In this document: positions 1 through 13,400 of the stretch, piece after piece
Position numbering within the stretch: the stretch's first letter is position 1
Layout of the letters: each line of letters opens with the position of its first letter
From: Notolepis coatsorum
Taxonomy: Eukaryota; Chordata; Actinopteri; Aulopiformes; Paralepididae
Assembly: GCA_963971535.1 (NCBI GenBank)
Contig: OZ020591.1
Location: forward strand, 12,555,577-12,619,576
Length of the DNA stretch: 64,000 nt
Direction: 5' to 3'
The notes under the pieces: model-generated
The model's database searches: none
The model's input: only the letters and a program-made list of their open reading frames with translations
Told to the model about the DNA's origin: nothing
Made by a program: the position numbers and the translations under genes

Positions 1-3000
1 GAGGACTGTGTGTAACTAGGAGGGATATGAGGACTGTGTGTAACTAGGAGAGATATGAGGACTGTGTGTAACTAGGAGAGATATGAGGACTGTTTGTGTA
101 ACTAGGAGGGATATGAGGACTGTGTGTAACTAGGAGGGATATGAGGACTGTGTGTAACTAGGAGAGATATGAGGACTGTTTGTGTGTGTAACTAGGAGGG
201 ATATGAGGACTGTGTGTAACTAGGAGGGATATGATGACTGTGTGTAACTAGGAGAGATATGAGGACTGTGTGTGTGTAACTAGGAGAGATATGAGGACTG
301 TGTGTAACTAGGAGGGATATGAGGACTGTGTGTAACTAGGAGAGATATGAGGACTGTTTGTGTGTGTAACTAGGAGGGATATGAGGACTGTTTGTGTAAC
401 TAGGAGGGATATGAGGACTGTGTGTAACTAGGAGGGATATGAGGACTGTGTGTGTAACTAGGAGGGATATGAGGACTGTATGTAACTAGGAGAGATAGCA
501 GGACTGTGTGTAACTAGGAGAGATATGAGAACTGTGTGTAACTAGGAGGGATATGAGGACTGTGTGTAACTAGGAGGGATATGAGGACTGTTTGTGTGTG
601 TAACTAGGAGGGATATGAGGACTGTGTGTAACTAGGAGGGATATGAGGACTGTGTGTAACTAGGAGGGATATGAGGACTGTGTGTAACTAGGAGATATAT
701 GAGGACTGTGTGTGTAACCAGGAGAGATGTGAGGACTGTTTGTGTGTAACTAGGAGGGATATGAGGACTGTTTGTGTAACTAGGAGGGATATGAGGACTG
801 TGTGTAACTAGGAGGGATATGAGGACTGTTTGTGTGTGTAAATAGGAGAGATATGAGGACTGTGTGTGTAACTAGGAGGAATATGAGGACTGTGTCTGTG
901 TGTAACTAGGAGAGATATGAGGACTGTGTGTAACTAGGAGAGATATGAGGACTGTGTGTAACTAGGAGAGATATGAGGACTGTGTGTAACTAGGAGGAAT
1001 ATGAGGACTGTGTGTGTAACTAGGACGGATATGAGGACTGTTTGTGTAACTATGAGGGATATGAGGACTGTATGTGTGTGTAACTAGGAGAGATATGAGG
1101 ACTGTGTGTAACTAGGAGGGATATGATGACTGTGTGTAACTAGGAGAGATATGAGGACTGTGTCTAACTAGGAGGGATATGAGGACTGTTTGTGTAACTA
1201 GGAGGGATATGAGGACTGTGTGTAACTAGGAGGGATATGATGACTGTGTGTAACTAGGAGGGATATGAGGACTGTGTGTAACTAGGAGGGATATGAGGAC
1301 TGTGTGTAACTAGGGGGATATGAGGAATGTTTGTGTAACTAGGAGAGATATGAGGACTGTGTGCAACTAGGAGGGATATGAGGACTGTGTGTAACTAGGA
1401 GGGATATGAGGACTGTTTGTGTGTGTAACTAGGAGGGATATGAGGACTGTTTGTGTAACTAGGAGGGATATGAGGACTGTGTGTAACTAGGAGGGATATG
1501 AGGACTGTGTGTGTAACTAGGAGGGATATGAGGACTGTTTGTGTAATTAGGAGGGATATGAGGACTGTGTGTAACTATGAGGGATATGAGGACTGTGTGT
1601 AACTAGGAGGGATATGAGGACTGTGTGTAACTAGGGGGGATATGAGGACTGTTTGTGTAACTAGGAGAGATATGAGGACTGTGTGTAACTAGGAGGGATA
1701 TGAGGACTGTGTGTAACTAGGAGGGAAATGAGGACTGTTTGTGTGTGTAACTAGGAGGGATATGAGGACTGTTTGTGTAACTAGGAGGGATATGAGGACT
1801 GTGTGTAACTAGGAGGGATATGAGGACTGTGTGTGTAACTAGGAGGGATATGAGGACTGTGTGTAACTAGGAGAGATATGAGAACTGTGTGTAACTAGGA
1901 GGGATATGAGGACTGTGTGTAACTAGGAGAGATATGAGGACTGTGTGTAACTAGGAGGGATATGAGGACTGTGTGTAACTAGGAGAGATATGAGGACTGT
2001 TTGTGTGTGTAACTAGGAGGGATATGAGGACTGTGTGTAACTAGGAGGGATATGAGGACTGTGTGTAACTAGGAGAGATATGAGGACTGTGTGTAACTAG
2101 GAGAGATATGAGGACTGTTTGTGTGTGTAACTAGGAGGGGTATGAGGACTGTGTGTAACTAGGAGGGATATGATGACTGTGTGTAACTAGGAGAGATATG
2201 AGGATTGTGTGTGTGTAACTAGGAGAGATATGAGGACTGTGTGTAACTAGGAGGGATATGAGGACTGTGTGTAACTAGGAGAGATATGATGACTGTTTGT
2301 GTGTGTAACTAGGAGGGATATGAGGACTATTTGTGTAACTAGGAGGGATATGAGGACTGTGTGTAACTAGGAGGGATATGAGGACTGTGTGTAACTAGGA
2401 GGGATATGAGGACTGTGTGTAACTAGGAGGGATATGAGGACTGTGTCTAACTAGGAGAGATATGAGGACTGTTTGTGTGTGTAACTAGGAGGGATATGAG
2501 GACTGTTTGTGTAACTAGGAGGGATATGAGGACTGTTTGTGTAACTAGGAGGGATATGAGGACTGTGTGTAACTATGAGGGATATGAGGACTGTGTGTAA
2601 CTAGGAGGGATATGAGGACTGTGTGTAACTAGGAGGGATATGAGGACTGTGTGTAACTAGGAGGGATATGAGGACTGTGTGTAACTAGGAGAGATATGAG
2701 GACTGTTTGTGTGTGTAACTAGGAGGGATATGAGGACTGTTTGTGTAACTAGGAGGGATATGAGGACTGTGTGTAACTAGGAGAGATATGAGGACTGTGT
2801 GTAACTAGGAGGGATATGAGGACTGTGTGTAACTAGGAGAGATATGAGGACTGTTTGTGTGTGTAACTAGGAGGGATATGAGGACTGTTTGTGTAACTAG
2901 GAGGGATATGAGGACTGTTTGTGTAACTAGGAGGGATATGAGGACTGTGTGTAACTATGAGGGATATGAGGACTGTGTGTAACTAGGAGGGATATGAGAA

Positions 3001-6000
3001 CTGTGTGTAACTAGGAGGGATATGAGGACTGTTTGTGTAACTAGGAGAGATATGAGGACTGTGTGTAACTAGGAGGGATATGAGGACTGTGTGTAACTAG
3101 GAGGGATATGAGGACTGTTTGTGTGTGTAACTAGGAGGGATATGAGGACTGTTTGTGTAACTAGGAGGGATATGAGGACTGTGTGTAACTAGGAGGGATA
3201 TGAGGACTGTGTGTGTAACTAGGAGGGATATGAGGACTGTGTGTAACTAGGAGAGATATGAGAACTGTGTGTAACTAGGAGGGATATGAGGACTGTGTGT
3301 AACTAGGAGAGATATGAGGACTGTGTGTAACTAGGAGGGATATGAGGACTGTGTGTAACTAGGAGAGATATGAGGACTGTTTGTGTGTGTAACTAGGAGG
3401 GATATGAGGACTGTGTGTAACTAGGAGGGATATGAGGACTGTGTGTAACTAGGAGAGATATGAGGACTGTGTGTAACTAGGAGAGATATGAGGACTGTTT
3501 GTGTGTGTAACTAGGAGGGGTATGAGGACTGTGTGTAACTAGGAGGGATATGATGACTGTGTGTAACTAGGAGAGATATGAGGACTGTGTGTGTGTAACT
3601 AGGAGAGATATGAGGACTGTGTGTAACTAGGAGGGATATGAGGACTGTGTGTAACTAGGAGAGATATGAGGACTGTTTGTGTGTGTAACTAGGAGGGATA
3701 TGAGGACTGTTTGTGTAACTAGGAGGGATATGAGGACTGTGTAACTAGGAGGGATATGAGGACTGTGTGTAACTAGGAGGGATATGAGGACTGTGTGTAA
3801 CTAGGAGGGATATGAGGACTGTGTGTAACTAGGAGAGATATGAGGACTGTTTGTGTGTGTAACTAGGAGGGATATGAGGACTGTTTGTGTAACTAGGAGG
3901 GATATGAGGACTGTTTGTGTAACTAGGAGGGATATGAGGACTGTGTGTAACTATGAGGGATATGAGGACTGTGTGTAACTAGGAGGGATATGAGGACTGT
4001 GTTTAACTAGGAGGGATATGAGGACTGTTTGTGTAACTAGGAGAGATATGGGGACTGTGTGTAACTAGGAGGGATATGATGACTGTGTGTAACTAGGAGG
4101 GATATGAGGACTGTGTGTAACTAGGAGGGATATGAGGACTGTGTGTAACTAGGGGGGATATGAGGACTGTTTGTGTAACTAGGAGAGATATGAGGACTGT
4201 GTGTAACTAGGAGGGATATGAGGACTGTGTGTAACTAGGAGGGATATGAGGACTGTTTGTGTGTGTAACTAGGAGGGATATGAGGACTGTTTGTGTAACT
4301 AGGAGGGATATGAGGACTGTGTGTAACTAGGAGGGATATGAGGACTGTGTGTGTAACTAGGAGGGATATGAGGACTGTTTGTGTAATTAGGAGGGATATG
4401 AGGACTGTGTGTAACTATGAGGGATATGAGGACTGTGTGTAACTAGGAGGGATATGAGGACTTTGTGTAACTAGGGGGGATATGAGGACTGTTTGTGTAA
4501 CTAGGAGAGATATGAGGACTGTGTGTAACTAGGAGGGATATGAGGACTGTGTGTAACTAGGAGGGAAATGAGGACTGTTTGTGTGTGTAACTAGGAGGGA
4601 TATGAGGACTGTTTGTGTAACTAGGAGGGATATGAGGACTGTGTGTAACTAGGAGGGATATGAGGACTGTGTGTGTAACTAGGAGGGATATGAGGACTGT
4701 GTGTAACTAGGAGAGATATGAGAACTGTGTGTAACTAGGAGGGATATGAGGACTGTGTGTAACTAGGAGAGATATGAGGACTGTGTGTAACTAGGAGGGA
4801 TATGAGGACTGTGTGTAACTAGGAGAGATATGAGGACTGTTTGTGTGTGTAACTAGGAGGGATATGAGGACTGTGTGTAACTAGGAGGGATATGAGGACT
4901 GTGTGTAACTAGGAGAGATATGAGGACTGTGTGTAACTAGGAGAGATATGAGGACTGTTTGTGTGTGTAACTAGGAGGGGTATGAGGACTGTGTGTAACT
5001 AGGAGGGATATGATGACTGTGTGTAACTAGGAGAGATATGAGGATTGTGTGTGTGTAACTAGGAGAGATATGAGGACTGTGTGTAACTAGGAGGGATATG
5101 AGGACTGTGTGTAACTAGGAGAGATATGAGGACTGTTTGTGTGTGTAACTAGGAGGGATATGAGGACTGTTTGTGTAACTAGGAGGGATATGAGGACTGT
5201 GTGTAACTAGGAGGGATATGAGGACTGTGTGTAACTAGGAGGGATATGAGGACTGTGTGTAACTAGGAGGGATATGAGGACTGTGTCTAACTAGGAGAGA
5301 TATGAGGACTGTTTGTGTGTGTAACTAGGAGGGATATGAGGACTGTTTGTGTAACTAGGAGGGATATGAGGACTGTTTGTGTAACTAGGAGGGATATGAG
5401 GACTGTGTGTAACTATGAGGGATATGAGGACTGTGTGTAACTAGGAGGGATATGAGGACTGTGTGTAACTAGGAGGGATATGAGGACTGTGTGTAACTAG
5501 GAGGGATATGAGGACTGTGTGTAACTAGGAGAGATATGAGGACTGTTTGTGTGTGTAACTAGGAGGGATATGAGGACTGTTTGTGTAACTAGGAGGGATA
5601 TGAGGACTGTGTGTAACTAGGAGAGATATGAGGACTGTGTGTAACTAGGAGAGATATGAGGACTGTTTGTGTGTGTAACTAGGAGGGATATGAGGACTGT
5701 TTGTGTAACTAGGAGGGATAAGAGGACTGTTTGTGTAACTAGGAGGGATATGAGGACTGTGTGTAACTATGAGGGATATGAGGACTGTGTGTAACTAGGA
5801 GGGATATGAGGACTGTGTGTAACTAGGAGGGATATGAGGACTGTTTGTGTAACTAGGAGAGATATGAGGACTGTGTGTAACTAGGAGGGATATGAGGACT
5901 GTGTGTAACTAGGAGAGATATGAGGACTGTTTGTGTGTGTAACTAGGAGTGATATGATGACTGTGTGTAACTAGGAGAGATATGAGGATTGTGTGTGTGT

Positions 6001-9000
6001 AACTAGGAGAGATATGAGGACTGTGTGTAACTAGGAGGGATATGAGGACTGTGTGTAACTAGGAGAGATATGAGGACTGTTTGTGTGTGTAACTAGGAGG
6101 GATATGAGGACTGTTTGTGTAACTAGGAGGGATATGAGGACTGTGTGTAACTAGGAGGGATATGAGGACTGTGTGTAACTAGGAGGGATATGAGGACTGT
6201 GTGTAACTAGGAGGGATATGAGGACTGTGTCTAACTAGGAGAGATATGAGGACTGTTTGTGTGTGTAACTAGGAGGGATATGAGGACTGTTTGTGTAACT
6301 AGGAGGGATATGAGGACTGTTTGTGTAACTAGGAGGGATATGAGGACTGTGTGTAACTAGGAGGGATATGAGGACTGTGTGTAACTAGGAGGGATATGAG
6401 GACTGTGTGTAACTAGGAGGGATATGAGGACTGTGTGTAACTAGGAGGGATATGAGGACTGTGTGTAACTAGGAGAGATATGAGGACTGTTTGTGTGTGT
6501 AACTAGGAGGGATATGATGACTGTTTGTGTAACTAGGAGGGATATGAGGACTGTGTGTAACTAGGAGAGATATGAGGACTGTGTGTAACTAGGAGGGATA
6601 TGAGGACTGTGTGTAACTAGGAGAGATATGAGGACTGTTTGTGTGTGTAACTAGGAGGGATATGAGGACTGTTTGTGTAACTAGGAGGGATATGATGACT
6701 GTTTGTGTAACTAGGAGAGATATGAGGACTGTGTGTAACTATGAGGGATATGAGGACTGTGTGTAACTAGGAGGGATATGAGGACTGTGTGTAACTAGGA
6801 GGGATATGAGGACTGTTTGTGTAACTAGGAGAGATATGAGGACTGTGTGTAACTAGGAGGGATATGAGGACTGTGTGTAACTAGGAGGGATATGAGGACT
6901 GTTTGTGTGTGTAACTAGGAGGGATATGAGGACTGTTTGTGTAACTAGGAGGGATATGAGGACTGTGTGTAACTAGGAGGGATATGAGGACTGTGTGTGT
7001 AACTAGGAGGGATATGAGGACTGTGTGTAACTAGGAGAGATATGAGAACTGTGTGTAACTAGGAGGGATATGAGGACTGTGTGTAACTAGGAGAGATATG
7101 AGGACTGTGTGTAACTAGGAGGGATATGAGGACTGTGTGTAACTAGGAGAGATATGAGGACTGTTTGTGTGTGTAACTAGGAGGGATATGAGGACTGTGT
7201 GTAACTAGGAGGGATATGAGGACTGTGTGTAACTAGGAGAGATATGAGGACTGTGTGTAACTAGGAGAGATATGAGGACTGTTTGTGTGTGTAACTAGGA
7301 GGGGTATGAGGACTGTGTGTAACTAGGAGGGATATGATGACTGTGTGTAACTAGGAGAGATATGAGGACTGTGTGTGTGTAACTAGGAGAGATATGAGGA
7401 CTGTGTGTAACTAGGAGGGATATGAGGACTGTGTGTAACTAGGAGAGATATGAGGACTGTTTGTGTGTGTAACTAGGAGGGATATGAGGACTGTGTGTAA
7501 CTAGGAGGGATATGAGGACTGTTTGTGTAACTAGGAGAGATATGAGGACTGTGTGTAACTAGGAGGGATATGAGGACTGTGTGTAACTAGGAGGGATATG
7601 AGGACTGTTTGTGTGTGTAACTAGGAGGGATATGAGGACTGTTTGTGTAACTAGGAGGGATATGAGGACTGTGTGTAACTAGGAGGGATATGAGGACTGT
7701 GTGTGTAACTAGGAGGGATATGAGGACTGTGTGTAACTAGGAGAGATATGAGAACTGTGTGTAACTAGGAGGGATATGAGGACTGTGTGTAACTAGGAGA
7801 GATATGAGGACTGTGTGTAACTAGGAGGGATATGAGGACTGTGTGTAACTAGGAGAGATATGAGGACTGTTTGTGTGTGTAACTAGGAGGGATATGAGGA
7901 CTGTGTGTAACTAGGAGGGATATGAGGACTGTGTGTAACTAGGAGAGATATGAGGACTGTGTGTAACTAGGACAGATATGAGGACTGTTTGTGTGTGTAA
8001 CTAGGAGGGGTATGAGGACTGTGTGTAACTAGGAGGGATATGATGACTGTGTGTAACTAGGAGAGATATGAGGACTGTGTGTGTGTAACTAGGAGAGATA
8101 TGAGGACTGTGTGTAACTAGGAGGGATATGAGGACTGTGTGTAACTAGGAGAGATATGAGGACTGTTTGTGTGTGTAACTAGGAGGGATATGAGGACTGT
8201 TTGTGTAACTAGGAGGGATATGAGGACTGTGTGTAACTAGGAGGGATATGAGGACTGTGTGTAACTAGGAGGGATATGAGGACTGTGTGTAACTAGGAGG
8301 GATATGAGGACTGTGTGTAACTAGGAGAGATATGAGGACTGTTTGTGTGTGTAACTAGGAGGGATATGAGGACTGTTTGTGTAACTAGGAGGGATATGAG
8401 GACTGTTTGTGTAACTAGGAGGGATATGAGGACTGTGTGTAACTATGAGGGATATGAGGACTGTGTGTAACTAGGAGGGATATGAGGACTGTGTGTAACT
8501 AGGAGGGATATGAGGACTGTTTGTGTAACTAGGAGAGATATGGGGACTGTGTGTAACTAGGAGGGATATGATGACTGTGTGTAACTAGGAGGGATATGAG
8601 GACTGTGTGTAACTAGGAGGGATATGAGGACTGTGTGTAACTAGGGGGGATATGAGGACTGTTTGTGTAACTAGGAGAGATATGAGGACTGTGTGTAACT
8701 AGGAGGGATATGAGGACTGTGTGTAACTAGGAGGGATATGAGGACTGTTTGTGTGTGTAACTAGGAGGGATATGAGGACTGTTTGTGTAACTAGGAGGGA
8801 TATGAGGACTGTGTGTAACTAGGAGGGATATGAGGACTGTGTGTGTAACTAGGAGGGATATGAGGACTGTTTGTGTAATTAGGAGGGATATGAGGACTGT
8901 GTGTAACTATGAGGGATATGAGGACTGTGTGTAACTAGGAGGGATATGAGGACTGTGTGTAACTAGGGGGGATATGAGGACTGTTTGTGTAACTAGGAGA

Positions 9001-10244
9001 GATATGAGGACTGTGTGTAACTAGGAGGGATATGAGGACTGTGTGTAACTAGGAGGGAAATGAGGACTGTTTGTGTGTGTAACTAGGAGGGATATGAGGA
9101 CTGTTTGTGTAACTAGGAGGGATATGAGGACTGTGTGTAACTAGGAGGGATATGAGGACTGTGTGTGTAACTAGGAGGGATATGAGGACTGTGTGTAACT
9201 AGGAGAGATATGAGAACTGTGTGTAACTAGGAGGGATATGAGGACTGTGTGTAACTAGGAGAGATATGAGGACTGTGTGTAACTAGGAGGGATATGAGGA
9301 CTGTGTGTAACTAGGAGAGATATGAGGACTGTTTGTGTGTGTAACTAGGAGGGATATGAGGACTGTGTGTAACTAGGAGGGATATGAGGACTGTGTGTAA
9401 CTAGGAGAGATATGAGGACTGTGTGTAACTAGGAGAGATATGAGGACTGTTTGTGTGTGTAACTAGGAGGGGTATGAGGACTGTGTGTAACTAGGAGGGA
9501 TATGATGACTGTGTGTAACTAGGAGAGATATGAGGATTGTGTGTGTGTAACTAGGAGAGATATGAGGACTGTGTGTAACTAGGAGGGATATGAGGACTGT
9601 GTGTAACTAGGAGAGATATGAGGACTGTTTGTGTGTGTAACTAGGAGGGATATGAGGACTGTTTGTGTAACTAGGAGGGATATGAGGACTGTGTGTAACT
9701 AGGAGGGATATGAGGACTGTGTGTAACTAGGAGGGATATGAGGACTGTGTGTAACTAGGAGGGATATGAGGACTGTGTCTAACTAGGAGAGATATGAGGA
9801 CTGTTTGTGTGTGTAACTAGGAGGGATATGAGGACTGTTTGTGTAACTAGGAGGGATATGAGGACTGTTTGTGTAACTAGGAGGGATATGAGGACTGTGT
9901 GTAACTATGAGGGATATGAGGACTGTGTGTAACTAGGAGGGATATGAGGACTGTGTGTAACTAGGAGGGATATGAGGACTGTGTGTAACTAGGAGGGATA
10001 TGAGGACTGTGTGTAACTAGGAGAGATATGAGGACTGTTTGTGTGTGTAACTAGGAGGGATATGAGGACTGTTTGTGTAACTAGGAGGGATATGAGGACT
10101 GTGTGTAACTAGGAGAGATATGAGGACTGTGTGTAACTAGGAGAGATATGAGGACTGTTTGTGTGTGTAACTAGGAGGGATATGAGGACTGTTTGTGTAA
10201 CTAGGAGGGATAAGAGGACTGTTTGTGTAACTAGGAGGGATATG
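1..10244. repeat. Minisatellite array, left part (28/30/34-bp units)
   Basis: Uninterrupted tandem repeat. The commonest unit is 28 bp and reads GAGGACTGTGTGTAACTAGG then AGGGATAT. Length variants come mainly from the GT stretch: 30 bp with TTTGTGTAAC and 34 bp with TTTGTGTGTGTAAC. Base variants (AGAGATAT, GAGAACTG, GATGACTG, AACTATGAG, GGGGTATG, GGGAAATG) recur in a fixed order, so the array has higher-order units. The GAGAACTG marker recurs at about 1891, 3271, 4711, 7046, 7751 and 9211. The first 1.3 kb is less regular than what follows, which may be the array margin. The array starts before the window. Units carry TAACTAG stops in the reading direction, so it is not coding. Confidence 0.97.
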
Positions 10245-10444
10245 NNNNNNNNNNNNNNNNNNNNNNNNNNNNNNNNNNNNNNNNNNNNNNNNNNNNNNNN
10301 NNNNNNNNNNNNNNNNNNNNNNNNNNNNNNNNNNNNNNNNNNNNNNNNNNNNNNNNNNNNNNNNNNNNNNNNNNNNNNNNNNNNNNNNNNNNNNNNNNNN
10401 NNNNNNNNNNNNNNNNNNNNNNNNNNNNNNNNNNNNNNNNNNNN
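10245..10444. other. Assembly gap (200 N)
   Basis: Exactly 200 N inside the minisatellite, with the same repeat on both sides. A round 200 looks like a scaffolding placeholder, so the true array length is unknown. Confidence 0.98.
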
Positions 10445-13400
10445 GTGTGTAACTAGGAGGGATATGAGGACTGTTTGTGTAACTAGGAGGGATATGAGGA
10501 CTGTGTGTAACTAGGAGGGATATGAGGACTGTGTGTGTAACTAGGAGGGATATGAGGACTGTGTGTAACTAGGAGAGATATGAGGACTGTGTGTAACTAG
10601 GAGGGATATGAGGACTGTGTGTAACTAGGAGAGATATGAGGACTGTGTGTAACTAGGAGGGATATGAGGACTGTGTGTAACTAGGAGAGATATGAGGACT
10701 GTTTGTGTGTGTAACTAGGAGGGATATGAGGACTGTGTGTAACTAGGAGGGATATGAGGACTGTGTGTAACTAGGAGAGATATGAGGACTGTGTGTAACT
10801 AGGAGGATATGAGGACTGTTTGTGTGTGTAACTAGGAGGGATATGAGGACTGTGTGTAACTAGGAGGGATATGATGACTGTGTGTAACTAGGAGAGATAT
10901 GAGGACTGTGTGTGTAACTAGGAGAGATATGAGGACTGTGTGTAACTAGGAGGGATATGAGGACTGTGTGTAACTAGGAGAGATATGAGGACTGTTTGTG
11001 TGTGTAACTAGGAGGGATATGAGGACTGTTTGTGTAACTAGGAGGGATATGAGGACTGTGTGTAACTAGGAGGGATATGAGGACTGTGTGTAACTAGGAG
11101 GGATATGAGGACTGTGTGTAACTAGGAGGGATATGAGGACTGTGTGTAACTAGGAGAGATATGAGGACTGTTGTGTGTGTAACTAGGAGGGATATGAGGA
11201 CTGTTTGTGTAACTAGGAGGGATATGAGGACTGTTTGTGTAACTAGGAGGGATATGAGGACTGTGTGTAACTATGAGGGATATGAGGACTGTGTGTAACT
11301 AGGAGGGATATGAGGACTGTGTGTAACTAGGAGGGATATGAGGACTGTTTGTGTAACTAGGAGAGATATGAGGACTGTGTGTAACTAGGAGGGATATGAG
11401 GACTGTGTGTAACTAGGAGGGATATGAGGACTGTGTGTAACTAGGAGGGATATGAGGACTGTGTGTAACTAGGAGGGATATGAGGACTGTTTGTGTAACT
11501 AGGAGAGATATGAGGACTGTGTGTAACTAGGAGGGATATGAGGACTGTGTGTAACTAGGAGGGATATGAGGACTGTTTGTGTGTGTAACTAGGAGGGATA
11601 TGAGGACTGTTTGTGTAACTAGGAGGGATATGAGGACTGTGTGTAACTAGGAGGGATATGAGGACTGTGTGTGTAACTAGGAGGGATATGAGGACTGTTG
11701 TGTAACTAGGAGGGATATGAGGACTGTGTGTAACTAGGAGGGATATGAGGACTGTGTGTAACTAGGAGGGATATGAGGACTGTGTGTAACTAGGAGGGAT
11801 ATGAGGACTGTTTGTGTAACTAGGAGAGATATGAGGACTGTGTGTAACTAGGAGGGATATGAGGACTGTGTGTAACTAGGAGGGATATGAGGACTGTTTG
11901 TGTGTGTAACTAGGAGGGATATGAGGACTGTTTGTGTAACTAGGAGGGATATGAGGACTGTGTGTAACTAGGAGGGATATGAGGACTGTGTGTGTAACTA
12001 GGAGGGATATGAGGACTGTGTGTAACTAGGAGAGATATGAGGACTGTGTGTAACTAGGAGGGATATGAGGACTGTGTGTAACTAGGAGAGATATGAGGAC
12101 TGTGTGTAACTAGGAGGGATATGAGGACTGTGTGTAACTAGGAGAGATATGAGGACTGTTTGTGTGTGTAACTAGGAGGGATATGAGGACTGTGTGTAAC
12201 TAGGAGGGATATGAGGACTGTGTGTAACTAGGAGAGATATGAGGACTGTGTGTAACTAGGAGAGATATGAGGACTGTTTGTGTGTGTAACTAGGAGGGAT
12301 ATGAGGACTGTGTGTAACTAGGAGGGATATGATGACTGTGTGTAACTAGGAGAGATATGAGGATTGTGTGTGTGTAACTAGGAGAGATATGAGGACTGTG
12401 TGTAACTAGGAGGGATATGAGGACTGTGTGTAACTAGGAGAGATATGAGGACTGTTTGTGTGTGTAACTAGGAGGGATATGAGGACTGTTTGTGTAACTA
12501 GGAGGGATATGAGGACTGTGTGTAACTAGGAGGGATATGAGGACTGTGTGTAACTAGGAGGGATATGAGGACTGTGTGTAACTAGGAGGGATATGAGGAC
12601 TGTGTCTAACTAGGAGAGATATGAGGACTGTTTGTGTGTGTAACTAGGAGGGATATGAGGACTGTTGTGTAACTAGGAGGGATATGAGGACTGTTTGTGT
12701 AACTAGGAGGGATATGAGGACTGTGTGTAACTAGGAGGGATATGAGGACTGTGTGTAACTAGGAGGGATATGAGGACTGTGTGTAACTAGGAGGGATATG
12801 AGGACTGTGTGTAACTAGGAGGGATATGAGGACTGTGTGTAACTAGGAGAGATATGAGGACTGTTTGTGTGTGTAACTAGGAGGGATATGAGGACTGTTT
12901 GTGTAACTAGGAGGGATATGAGGACTGTGTGTAACTAGGAGAGATATGAGGACTGTGTGTAACTAGGAGAGATATGAGGACTGTTTGTGTGTGTAACTAG
13001 GAGGGATATGAGGACTGTTTGTGTAACTAGGAGGGATATGAGGACTGTTTGTGTAACTAGGAGGGATATGAGGACTGTGTGTAACTATGAGGGATATGAG
13101 GACTGTGTGTAACTAGGAGGGATATGAGGACTGTGTGTAACTAGGAGGGATATGAGGACTGTTTGTGTAACTAGGAGAGATATGAGGACTGTGTGTAACT
13201 AGGAGGGATATGAGGACTGTGTGTAACTAGGAGAGATATGAGGACTGTTTGTGTGTGTAACTAGGAGGGATATGAGGACTGTGTGTAACTAGGAGAGATA
13301 TGAGGATTGTGTGTGTAACTAGGAGAGATATGAGGACTGTGTGTAACTAGGAGGGATATGAGGACTGTGTGTAACTAGGAGAGATATGAGGACTGTTTGT

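Noticed and set aside
10161-10514. Open frame across the gap (repeating CVTRRDMRT)
   Set aside because: Produced by the tandem repeat and the N stretch. Units carry stops in most places.
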